Assembly (NCBI GenBank): GCA_900073065.1
Contig: FJOG01000008.1
Coordinates: 2,158 to 66,157 of the forward strand
Length of the DNA stretch: 64,000 nucleotides
Direction: 5' to 3'
Source: Phialocephala subalpina
Taxonomy: Eukaryota > Ascomycota > Leotiomycetes > Helotiales > Mollisiaceae
Part shown: positions 54,464-64,000 of the stretch, piece by piece
Layout of the letters: every line of letters begins with the position of its first letter
How positions within the stretch are numbered: the stretch's first letter is position 1
Notes under the pieces: generated by a model
Database searches by the model: none
What the model saw: only the letters and a program-made list of their open reading frames with translations
What the model was told of the DNA's origin: nothing
Translations under genes and position numbers: made by a program

Positions 54464-55257
54464 GTAAGAGTTGGGGCCATAGCTCGTGGACCCCCCTAAG
54501 CGAGAATATCAATATTTCAAAATTTTACAATTTCATGAACCTTTTATAAAAATTCTTCAATTTAAGCTCTCGTATAAAGAAGTAAAGAGTAATACTTAGG
54601 ATTTAATTATATTTTCAGATTCATAATTTAAAATCGAAATTTAAATGAATTTATATAAGAGTATTAAAATTATATTTTATATTATATTTAATTATAATTA
54701 TTTTAATTAATTATTAATACTTTTGAGTCTTTATAAAGATATATTAATTTTTAAGTAAATATTTAGTATAAAATTAATTTTGACATTAAAATATAAATTT
54801 CTTATTTTATTATAAGCTTTTGAAAAGAGATTAAAAATTGAATTTTTAGTATATTTCGCTTAAAAACTCTATTTTTATACTTGCTTAAAACTTTTATATT
54901 AATACAAAAAATAAATATTTTAATTTCAAATTTGGATATATATTAAAACTTTACTTATTATTTTATATCTTTTTTTAAAAAATAAGAAATTATTCATTAT
55001 TCATTATAATAATCGGTTTCAAATAATATAAATCTTTAAAATTTTAATATTTTCATATAAATTCGCTTAAATTTAAGCTTTGACTTATAAATTTGAAAAT
55101 ATAATTAAAGCTTATTTATTATTTTCTATTTCTTTATATTCATCTTTAAGTTTAAAAGGAACTATCAGAATTTGGAAGAGTTATAAAATATTGAAAACAA
55201 AAGGGTTTTTGATATTCTCGCTTAGGGGGGTCCACGAGCTGTGGCCCTAACTCTTAC
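54464..55257. mobile_element. RIP-eroded DNA element with ~40-bp terminal inverted repeats
   Basis: The left end starts GTAAGAGTTGGGGCC and contains GCTCGTGGACCCCCC, then taagcgagaatatcaa. The right end (55215-55257) is its reverse complement with only two mismatches over about 40 bases. The interior is nearly pure A/T with no coding frame, consistent with RIP. At 794 bp it is too short for a full transposase and may be a MITE-like or internally deleted element. Target duplication is not clear (short T-rich flanks). Confidence 0.75.
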
Positions 55258-57589
55258 TTTCCTTGTTTTACAGGATCCTATTTTGGCTCCCCCTCTGACA
55301 GAGATTTCTCTGGGGCCGATTTTGGATCTAAACTTGCTTATAGGCACGTGGCAAAGATCTCAGCCTCCTTGATGTTTACAAAGGCGATGATAACATGAAG
55401 TTTGATAGTTTTGAATTGATTTTTATTTTTATTTTTTATATCCTTTGGAGGATCGTATTAGTACCTATCTCCTTGACTAGTGCGATGCCCACCAGCGATC
55501 TTTCTTTGATCACGCCAGGTGGCATATTTTCTAAATCCTTTATCTCTCCATCTAATTCTCTGTGCCACATATCCCCAGTTTTCCTGTATGGAAAGATCGC
55601 CTGTGGCAAGTTCTGAATCTCGTAATGCCACTGGGAATTGGCATGCCCCTGAAGCCAAGGCTGCATGAATTTTACCTCTAATTGACTACCGTTGATCTTC
55701 CATCGCCTTCTGACTTGATCCTATTTGTGAAGCTCCTGCCAATACGATCGTAGCTTGCATGGAGTTACAGGTCTTTCCCAATGCTACTAACTCTTAGTGA
55801 GACTCCTGCTGGACATGTCCTTGCCATTGCATGAATCTCAAATTCTGTTTGGCCCCTACCTGGCTGATCCTGCGCCCTTTTATCAGTGGATGGTGCCGTT
55901 GGTGTGATTCTACCTTCCAGGATTTAGAGGAGTCTCCAGTGCCACTAGCCTTCGTGTGAATTCTTCTGGACATGGTCTTGCCGTCGCATGAATCTCTACC
56001 TCTGTTTGACTTTGACCTCGACACAGGACGCTGGCGACCTTTGTGCCGCTGATATGATTCTACCTTGCTAGGATTCATAAGAACTACACGATAGCACTAG
56101 CCCCTGATAGGACTTCTAAGAAGTGCTATCAATGCGGTACGAATCTCCACTCTTTATTCCATGTCTACTAGCTGAGCCTTTACTCTCTTCGCTCGTCCTA
56201 CTTGCACCAAACATTAGTGTGACTCCCCCCTAACGCGGCATTACTACAGCAGAATATCCATTATTCATGCAAGAGGGGTGGAGATCTCAGCTGAGGTTGA
56301 TTCCATGTTTAGGAAAGTGTTAAGTAGTTCCAGTGGCTCTGGGAAAATCATGCAAACCGTTACGAAGCAGTGATCACATCATTTGCTGGAATTGAACAGC
56401 CAAAAGGGGTAGATGTTCAGCTAAGTAGGGGCCAAACGGAGATAGATATCCATGTATTAGTAATGTAGCGTCCTGGTGGAACTACGATGAGGCATAATCC
56501 GATACAAGCATTATTGTATCAATAGTGGCTCCAAAAGTATACTAGTAGGAAGGAAATTATGACTCCCCTTGCCATGTGACCTCTGCAGCCGTGTTTGGGG
56601 TAAAAAAAGAAGCAAATCTGCCTTGCTGAGGACTTGCATAAATATCTCTAAGCCAGTGATCTTCCCAAGTATGACTCTCCTTTCATTGTGATCTCTCGAC
56701 GGCTGATACAAAAGTGTCAGCTGTGCATCGTTCCGATTCTTGGTAATATGTACCGTCGCCCCACACATATCATGATAATCACAAGCATATCAATCCTGAG
56801 CTGTGGCGTTTGAAGCTAGTCGTACCCCTTCCATGCGATCTCTTCGATGTATGAAGCTAGCTAAGATGAGACACACTGAATGATGAAGATGATCTAGCCA
56901 AACTAGGAGGCGGCAGCAGCGGTACGCTTAGCATAATGTGAGACACCGAGGCAATTCAGCTCAAAGAGCGGCCGAGAGCATTGTAACTCTCAAGTCCGCG
57001 TTACTAAAAGCATGTGAGCGACGATGCTTGGCAGTCGAAATACTCCCGTGCAACATTTTGCCTTGAAAATTCACAAGTGCAGAACGCGAGCACATCCACG
57101 GCAAGCGACTGCCGAGCTGGCTTAGTGCTACAATACTGATGTTTCGAAGCGAAGAACGTTTGTCGCAAGTAGGACAGCTCTAGGAACATCAGAAGTTGAA
57201 GTACAGAGCTTTGAAATCTGAAAGATTATTAAGGAACAGCAAAGCATATCCGTTGCATAAAACGGGCTGAGACATTTTATTGATCTTTTCCAAATTCCTT
57301 TCCTTCTTGGTAAGGACTCAATGGGAAACTAAAGGGAATAAGAAAGGTTGAGGAAGTCGCACAAGGCAAGTAGAATAAGAAAGAGTCCTCACTTGTACAA
57401 GCAGCGTTTTGTACAAGTAAACTATAGACTTGAGAGTAAAATATATAGATGTTCTAAAGCTGCGACCAAATGAGAATGATATTTTAACTTGTATGGCCAT
57501 GCTCTCATATGGAGAAATTATCTTCCTTAAGCTCAAGCATATTTTCTCTCGACCTTTCTCTCATTCCTAAGAACTCCAAGTATAGTTTT
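55258..57589. other. Gene-poor region with degenerate repeats
   Basis: No gene recognised in 2.3 kb. An imperfect direct repeat is visible at 55796-56107, and weaker relatives of a tgactccccttgccatg-like motif recur near 56557, 56688 and 56825. Short open frames (55395-55616, 56511-56768, 57004-57189) have no support. Confidence 0.45.
55796..56107. repeat. Imperfect tandem duplication, ~157-bp unit
   Basis: Two units share ctggacatg, cttgcc, gcatgaatctc, tctgtttg, gattctacctt, aggatt and cactagcc in the same order: unit 1 at about 55796-55952 and unit 2 at about 55953-56107. A weaker third unit may follow (cggtacgaatctccac near 56140). Confidence 0.6.
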
Positions 57590-59685
57590 TCAGTCGTCAC
57601 CAGATGAAGAAGATCGACGAATCCAGCCTCGTCTCCTCAACCTAGCGGTTTCTGCCTCAGAGAGGGGCAGAGAAAGGTTTCTTTGACATCGCAATAATAG
57701 CCGCTGATCGCTAGCTCGCTCAGCATCTTCGTACTTACGCCGCAGCTTCCTTCTTGTATGTATGGTAGCAAAGCTTATTGGAAGCCCAGGAATTTCTTCG
57801 ACCGTCACAATTTTGCTAGTAGTAATGATTATTTTCAGTGACTTTGGAAACATCTTCACTAATTCTGACAAGCGCTGCACGACGTTCTTTCCTCTGAATG
57901 CTTTTGCATCTCTAGAACATAGATCAAGACGATCTATGATGAGCAATACCGGGCCTAGACGCTGGATTATTAAGGTCAAAAGTCGAACCGTCGACTTAAG
58001 TGTCTGCGCTCGACGGAAAGCTCTGATGCCAAAAGCTTCAGGCTCCTCTAGGCTCAAGCTTGGATTTAGATGAAGCAATTGACAAATAAGATGCTTGAGC
58101 AACATTTTAGAGTCCCACTTCACGCCGTTCGGACGATCACAAAGGGCGAAACCTATTATCTGCCCTTGGGTCTGACAGAGACGTATCAAATCGAGGGAAA
58201 ATTCGGTCATCCACGACTGTCGTCCTTGATCTTCGGAACAGATCCATAGGATGGAGTTGGAGGAAAGATCTCTCCATTTGGTAAGGCAAGGCAGAATTCC
58301 ATTGGAAGTCCAGTGATCTCGCTGGGCAGTAGAAAAGTGTAGTTTTTGCCAAGACTGAAGCTCATGTTCGATATCGCCGACTTCATCATTCCAAACATCC
58401 AACAGTTCTGAAACGTGCCGACGGGCCATTGCATGATCTGAAACTATAATTAAGAGTGAGCAGCTCCCATAAAGCTATCGCGGAAGACTAATTACCTTTG
58501 CGATTATTTTCAAATCTATCGATGTGCAGACCCAGAGTCTGAAGCTCATGCGCGTGCACATTAAGTAGGGTCTGAATCTCAACATGAAGTGCTTTGATTT
58601 CTGAGAGAATGTTAGATTAGGTCATATGTATGCTCTGGGTTTAGCCACTTGCCGGAATCCGTGCTTTCTACCAACTTCTTGATTGACCGCTGCTCCGCAA
58701 CATGACCCGCATCACACAAGTTCTTTAGCTTGATTGCGGTGGCCTTGATAGGCGCAGTGTATTTCACAAAGGTGTACTTCTGGCGAGGAAACAGAGCATC
58801 GCCAAGTTGGGCTTCGAATAGTTAGCCATCTGCTGATTGAAACGGTGAAGAAAGTACCAAGAAATCCGAGGGAAGAGTACTTTGCAAGCCGCCAAAGTAG
58901 ATCCAAGGTCTGGATATAGAATGAAACAAGTGTGACTTTCATTTCAGTCGTCGGGAACATCTCTTTGTAGAATTCGAAGGCTGGCACGTCATCAGAGAGT
59001 GTTCTCATGATCTCGAAAGCAGCATCTTTCTTATCCCTCCTAGCAATTGACCCCTGTACTTTGTCAGCCTATTCACCTAGCTGCTGCTTTTGCAAACGTT
59101 TTTAGAGGGAGCAAACAGTGAAGATTAGCATCAAACACCCATATGGGAGGGTATATTCCAAACTTTGGGGCATGAGAAGGTCGATTGTGGGCTTCAATTT
59201 TGTTGCAACGCCTGCGATCACGTATCCAAGATCTGCACATTTTTTCTTCCATTCAGGCTTTGAAGATTTCACCACCTCAGCCTTCTCCAATTCTTTCGTG
59301 ATGAGATCTTTTACCATTTGGTCGGTGAACTCCTGGGGTTTGACCAGTCGAATAGGTGCGTTCTCAATCAGCTTCCTGCTCACATGTCCTTGCTCAATAT
59401 CAAAAGATCCCAATTTCAAATCTTCATTGGCCTCACGACAAGCACGTCGTGCCCTTTCGTAAATAACGCTATCGGCTCGTGTTAGTGTACTATATATTTA
59501 AGAAGAGAGAATCCGTGCTGTCACCTGTCATTCTCGTTGCCAGCTTGGTACCATTTGTTCCAAGGGAAGTCCTGGAGCGAAGGATCCTCGAGTGAAGGAT
59601 CCCCCCGCCAGTTGTTCATCCACCCCGCTCGCTTTGTGTCTAGCCTCGCTGGTTGTTTCGTACTCGACATTGTTGCTGTTGCCAT
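57590..59685 (-). CDS. DUF7708-type fungal protein with a STAND-like but P-loop-less C-terminal region
   Basis: Six exons: 59525-59685, 59117-59468, 58858-59053, 58653-58811, 58496-58600 and 57590-58437, 606 residues, all phases consistent. The N-terminal half has the DUF7708 pattern (CADLGYVIAGVATKLKPTIDLLMPQSLEYTLPYGCLMLIF; YIQTLDLLWRLAKYSSLGFL; FPRQKYTFVKYT). The intron between exons 4 and 5 begins GCAAGT, a GC-AG intron. The C-terminal half resembles the start of an NTPase domain: ILWICSEDQ where a Walker A loop would stand but without GKT/S, then a Walker B-like VLLIIDRLDLC and LKIIITTSK. It ends in an Arg/Ser-rich tail. DUF7708 proteins often carry NACHT or ankyrin parts; here the protein is short. 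Function unknown. Confidence 0.78.
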
Positions 59686-59931
59686 TATCGGTGCGATATC
59701 ATCGCCATATGGGAGATCACTGGAAGCTACAGATGCCAACAAAAGAGCCAAGATAAAGACACACGATCTGATGCAGGGATTGCGGATTATGCCGTCAGCT
59801 GAAAGCGACGCGCGTCGCGAGGCTGACTCGATGGATGTATAGCCACATTGCAACCTGCGATATTTGGCGACCTCGAAAATGAATCAGCTAAATGTGCCAT
59901 TCCCACGAATATATCACTTGAGATCTAGAGG
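59686..59931. promoter_or_regulatory. Divergent promoter region between the DUF7708 gene and the AAA+ gene
   Basis: The two ATGs face away from each other across 246 bp, so both promoters must lie here. No TATA box recognised. Confidence 0.4.
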
Positions 59932-62482
59932 ATGGTAATTGATACCATAGACACGCCGAACACGCACCTGAGAAGACTACCACTTGTCACACCCGGCGAA
60001 TCAGGGTCCACGGATCCATCTCGTTGGTCACAGATGGAATCAGCAAAGGCTGCTCTAGGTGATGAAGAAACTGACCCTCTGATCAAGAAGTTGGTTCAAA
60101 CTCTCATCGCTGCTTTGGAGAACCATAATGCAAATTCCAAATCGGAGGTCAGAAGCCGATCCTCTTCGAGCGCGAACAGCCGTTCTAGTCGTGGCAGCAG
60201 CGTTAACAACGATGAGCTTAAATCGAGCAATAGAGAAGAGCAGAGCAGCTCATCTCTCGAATCCTCCAAGATCACCGTTAGAGAGGAAGCCGTGATCGAG
60301 TCGTTCAAGAACAGAGTTGGTAGGATGCTACAAGATGGTAATGGCGAATGGATGACACAGCAATTGTGGGAAGTCCGCATGCCAATCCAGAATATGGAGC
60401 CATCAACTTCATCAGAATCACTTGCTGTCTTATTCTGGTTCCATAAGAATAAAAAGTGGTTGTGTATTCAGTCACCGTCCTTGGTTGCAGCCTACCAGAA
60501 AGTCAATAAGCATTCTCGACTGTCGATGGGCCAACACCCTACGAAAATTACTGAAAGCGATCCCTGTCCCACTCTGTTCTACCATTTAGAGGATATGCGA
60601 TCCGAAATCGAGTCATCTGGCGATGAGTCAGCTAAGTTAGATTTCCAGGCTCTGGAGTTCATCTCAAAGGAATTCAAGCCAAGATGGCAAGATGCGAGAG
60701 AGGAAAATTTCGACAATGGTCTTTGTAATTACGGTCTACTATGGAGGCTGTTCAACCCCGGAGACCTAGTTGTGCGAAGAGATGAGCTAGGAAACGAATG
60801 GCTTCTGGTCCTTGTAGAGTTGAAGGAACACAGTCAAATCAGACCAAACCCAGAGCCCCCAGTGGAATACACCGAGTTCGTTACGTGGGGCCTATCATTT
60901 AGCACGATAGATTCTGCTCTAGTACGTAGAGTTCTCAGATTTCGCCTCTATTCTTTCACAGACCGACGCAGAATAGCCTCGCTTCCGGTTTATCCGTTGA
61001 ATCAGAAAGGGGAGGAGAAGGAAGCCTTCGTGAAAAAGTGCTCAGAGCGCGGTCGGAAGTGGCAAGCGCTCATGACTGCCACCCCAACCTGCGTCACTCA
61101 TGATGGCTTTGCAATGTCAGAAGCAGCCTTTCACAATATGGACGAGACCAAGAACCAAGTCGTAAAGGGAGTTCGCAGAGTGAGTTACTTCTTAAACACG
61201 CGTTTCCACTAAGGATTAATGATCTTCTAGGTGAAAGAGAGAATGATCATCGACGAAAATTCGAAGAAAGAAGAAGTTCAGGATATATTGGGACTAGGTA
61301 AACCACTAGGAATACAGCAGCAATATCAACCCGTGCCGCCTCCGCCCGGCCAGCCCATGCGACAAGAATCCGCGGCGGACTTGGACGAAAGAGAGGACTA
61401 CCAATGGGATCAATTACCCCTAAACACCATCTTAACAGACCAACAAGCCCAGTTGTGCCCGGCGGTTATCAGATGTGTTTCCATTTCTACTAAGCACGAT
61501 TTCAACGTAAGCGTGGAAACCCTCGAACCAATATCATGGAATCGTGAGGCAATCGAGCTTCTTGTGCTTGATGAAAATAAGAAAGATCTATTGAAGGGCC
61601 TTGTAGCACAACACTCACATCGTACCAAGACCGGAGAATTTGGAGATTTGATAGAAAACAAGGGTAAAGGGCTTGTCATTTTACTGTATGGTCCTCCGGG
61701 TGTAAGTAACAATCAATGACTCTTGGAAAGTGCATAGCTCACCAGAAGGGCCGCGTTAGGTAGGCAAAAGTCTCACGGCAGAGAGCATTGGAGAATGGGT
61801 GGGGAAACCGCTGATTGCTTTAAGTATTGGGGATCTGATTGTGGATGAGTCGCAACTTGAACGACGGCTTCTCGACGAATTCGAAAGAGCCATAAATTGG
61901 GATGCCATTCTTTTGCTTGATGAAGCAGACGTTGTGTTGGAAGCTAGATCCTTTGAAGATGTCCGCAGAAATGGTATTGTCTCAGGTCCGTTTATTCTTT
62001 CCAATTACTAAACCCAGCTTTAACGACCTTTAGTTTTCCTCCGCCAGTTGGAATACTACCAGGGCGTCCTTTTTCTTACCACAAACAGAATTAGTACCAT
62101 GGACGTGGCGTTTCAGTCCCGCATTCAAGTCGCTCTCGAATTCGAAGACCTGAAACCGAAAGGCCGCTCCAAGATCTGGAAAGGACTGCTGGAGAGTCGC
62201 CGCAAGACCATCGATGCCGACGCATTCGAGCTCATTGAAAAGAAGGTGGGTTCCTTAGCAAGCGCTAATTTGAATGGAAGGCAGATCAGAAATGTGCTGA
62301 ATATTGCTGAGGGGTACGCTTTTAATGAGTTTGGCAAGCCGGGAATGATGAAACTTTCGCATGTCCAGAACGCGGTTAAGGCAGCGCTGGAGTTTCAGAA
62401 GTTCTTTGAAAAGGCAAGGGAGAAGAGTAGAAGTGATAATAGTGTTTGGGCTCCGTATAATGGGGAAAGTGATTCAGATTAG
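59932..62482 (+). CDS. AAA+ ATPase with N-terminal DUF7025-like region
   Basis: Four exons: 59932-61179, 61231-61701, 61760-61985 and 62034-62482, 797 residues. A Ser-rich low-complexity segment (about 70-115) precedes a conserved region with LLWRLFNPGDLVVRRDELGNEWLL, typical of the DUF7025 head of fungal AAA proteins. The ATPase core has Walker A GPPG/VGKS, split by intron 2 (near 570-577), Walker B AILLLDEADV near 625, the sensor LTTNRIS and the arginine-finger region FQSRIQVALEF. A helical lid (NGRQIRNVLNIAEGYAF) follows. All key residues are present, so it should hydrolyse ATP and remodel an unknown client. Introns are 48-58 bp. Confidence 0.9.
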
Positions 62483-63277
62483 AAAACAGAGAACATATAT
62501 AGAGCCCAATATAACGGGACTTCAAGGACTGCAGCCGTCTCCTAATTTCCCATATTCATATCACAAAGACACAACCCCCTTCACCACCCTAAATTGCGAC
62601 TCAAATTCAAGAACAGAAAGGGTATAAGGAAGCTGGATGCTCAAAACCCCACAAAATGCGACCTCTTCGGCCGAGGGAACACCTGGAAGCTCACCTCACG
62701 TACACTAATCGATCATCGTTCGTATCTCTTACCGTTAGTGGCTTTACCCGCTAGACGGAATAGTCACACATTATTCTCCCCAGTACCTTCCTCATCTGGC
62801 TCACCAAATAGGTCACTTGTAATCAGCTTTGCCAGTCCCTCACCCGGCTTCTCAACTGCAACATCCAATGTAACCGCACTCGGATTTCCAAAATCGGGAA
62901 CGGATATTAGAAGTAGACCACTAAATTGCAATCCTCCCAGTCAGCAAGCGTTCTCCTGTCTCAAGCTCCATCCCAGGCGTGAACTGACCTGAGCCGAAGA
63001 CGAGCCTAGCCTGAGCCAAGCCTGAGCAAAGGCAGCGCTGCTCACGTGATACAGAGGGCTGGGAAAAGCAAACATTCCTGTGGGGGAACACGCTAAACAA
63101 ATACTATCTATCTTTCCAGCAGCCTCCTGAGCTCTTCTCACACATCTCCTGTCACATCGTCATCACCGATAGCAAGCTCTTCCTCGGGACCCAAGTCTTC
63201 AAGCTCAATGGCGGGGATAGTTTGCAGCAGATCTAGGACAGAAATCAAGCTCTCGAGCAACGATTATATCTTCACCT
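62483..63277. other. Intergenic, nothing recognised
   Basis: No gene recognised. A patch at about 62988-63030 repeats gcctgagc-like octamers, as does 54315-54390. Confidence 0.4.
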
Positions 63278-63871
63278 GTGGGGCGGCAAGATACTTCCAC
63301 CTCAAAAGCGTCGCTTTCAGCTTCAACAAATTCAACTTCCCTGCAAAATATAAGCACCATTTATGGTCTTATTAACACAAATATTATTAGAAGCTCTCAT
63401 GTCCAATATACGTCATCGTCAACATTGCAACATCAGCCAGCTCCTAGCTCTGCCTCTATGGGTACCAGCAGCAGGATTCTACCATCCCCAAGCCCACCTA
63501 CTAAAACAAGCACTTCTTCGTCTTACCAGGCCGATAGCTCTTCCTTGCTCCCAGATCCAATCTCACCAACTCAAAAACAGCAGCTTTCAACGAGCTTGGC
63601 AGCCTTGTGGGCAAATACCTCCCGCTTAGTTGAAAATCCTAGGACCAGCCCATCTACTCCGTTCGCAGCTGCCTCAGTACTCACAAGTACCCGTCTTCCT
63701 CCTGTAATTAGTGGCACTTCCCTCTTGGATACCTTTAGTTCGACACCAGGCATCAAAAATCAAGCCAGTAGCACAAAATCAATCGAACGGAGTAGACCAA
63801 GCGCATCCATCCCCACAACAGCAAACTTCGACAACCGGTTTCAGGGCTACTATCACCTTCGTTGTGAATAA
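63278..63871 (+). pseudogene. Ser/Thr/Pro-rich reading frame at the window edge, partial or broken
   Basis: A 197-codon frame (no ATG at its start) is Ser/Thr/Pro-rich. After it closes at 63871, the neighbouring frame continues with the same composition (SSTSSVSPSTSTTTDT) to the window end. This suggests a mucin-like wall protein split by an intron or a frameshift, truncated by the window. No domain recognised. Confidence 0.35.
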
Positions 63872-64000
63872 CAATCCCTCAACTTCTGCCATCTTGCTGT
63901 CTTCTACGTCGTCAGTATCCCCTTCAACGTCTACGACAACAGATACCTTATCAACAATGCTTAGGCCTCAATCTCCAAGCAGTCCTACTAAGAGTTTTCT

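Noticed and set aside
1..64000. CRISPR array, bacterial operons or ribosome-binding sites
   Set aside because: The sequence is eukaryotic (spliced genes); no direct-repeat/spacer array was seen.

Overview
The window is nuclear DNA of a filamentous ascomycete (Pezizomycotina). The evidence is short GT-AG introns of about 45-60 bp with CTRAC-like branch points, Zn(II)2Cys6 regulators, fungal-only domains (2EXR, DUF7708, the MSxGFSVGDFIAA head domain, UstYa/DUF3328) and gene-poor AT islands of the type left by repeat-induced point mutation (RIP). A Leotiomycetes-like source is a guess from gene content only. The genome is two-speed: GC-balanced gene blocks alternate with AT-rich islands at 1-3000, 11.2-12.86 kb, 35.3-36.06 kb and 54.5-55.25 kb. 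There is one 364-base assembly gap, inside a CT microsatellite.

Layout. 0-3 kb: RIP-type AT island with a three-copy tandem repeat of about 175 bp. 3.5-4.6 kb: broken short-chain dehydrogenase. 5.7-6.6 kb: glutathione S-transferase. 6.66-8.21 kb: complete Tc1/mariner-type transposon with 34-bp perfect inverted repeats and a dead transposase. 9.3-11.0 kb: Zn2Cys6 regulator. 12.9-13.8 kb: HSP31/DJ-1-like protein. 14.7-15.3 kb: cis-CaaD-like tautomerase. 16.3-17.3 kb: 2EXR gene with an in-frame stop. 18.7-20.4 kb: five-exon head-domain/ubiquitin-like/zinc protein. 21.5-28.0 kb: housekeeping block with the TFIIH helicase XPB/Ssl2, a Hot13-like CHY zinc protein, proteasome alpha-4 with a 7-nt microexon, and D-2-hydroxyglutarate dehydrogenase. 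29.2-32.5 kb: two divergent fungal genes of unknown function. 33.7-39.4 kb: head-to-tail array of four BTB/POZ genes, two intact and two decayed; a fifth lies at 52.1-53.5 kb. 39.8-41.8 kb: second Zn2Cys6 regulator. 43.2-46.7 kb: large ankyrin protein with a fungal head domain. 46.8-48.1 kb: decayed GMC oxidoreductase. 48.2-50.9 kb: UstYa-like oxidase gene divergent from a small secreted repeat peptide. 54.46-55.26 kb: RIP-eroded element with inverted repeats. 57.6-62.5 kb: divergent DUF7708/STAND-like gene and AAA+ ATPase gene. The right edge is a Ser/Thr-rich fragment.

Most interesting: a UstYa-family gene (two HxxHC motifs) lies about 1.2 kb from, and divergent to, a short signal-peptide ORF carrying two copies of a Tyr-rich repeat (TLYEPLDYVY). 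In the aligned 12-codon block nine codons differ between the copies, and eight of those differences are synonymous. UstYa-type oxidases cyclise KEX2-released repeat peptides in dikaritin RiPP pathways, so this looks like a minimal undescribed dikaritin-type locus. The neighbouring GMC oxidoreductase is a pseudogene, and the second repeat is read only across a 23-nt splice or frame change, so the locus may be small or partly degenerate.

Exon boundaries were assigned by hand from reading frame, splice signals and recalled family sequences. No database search or alignment program was run.
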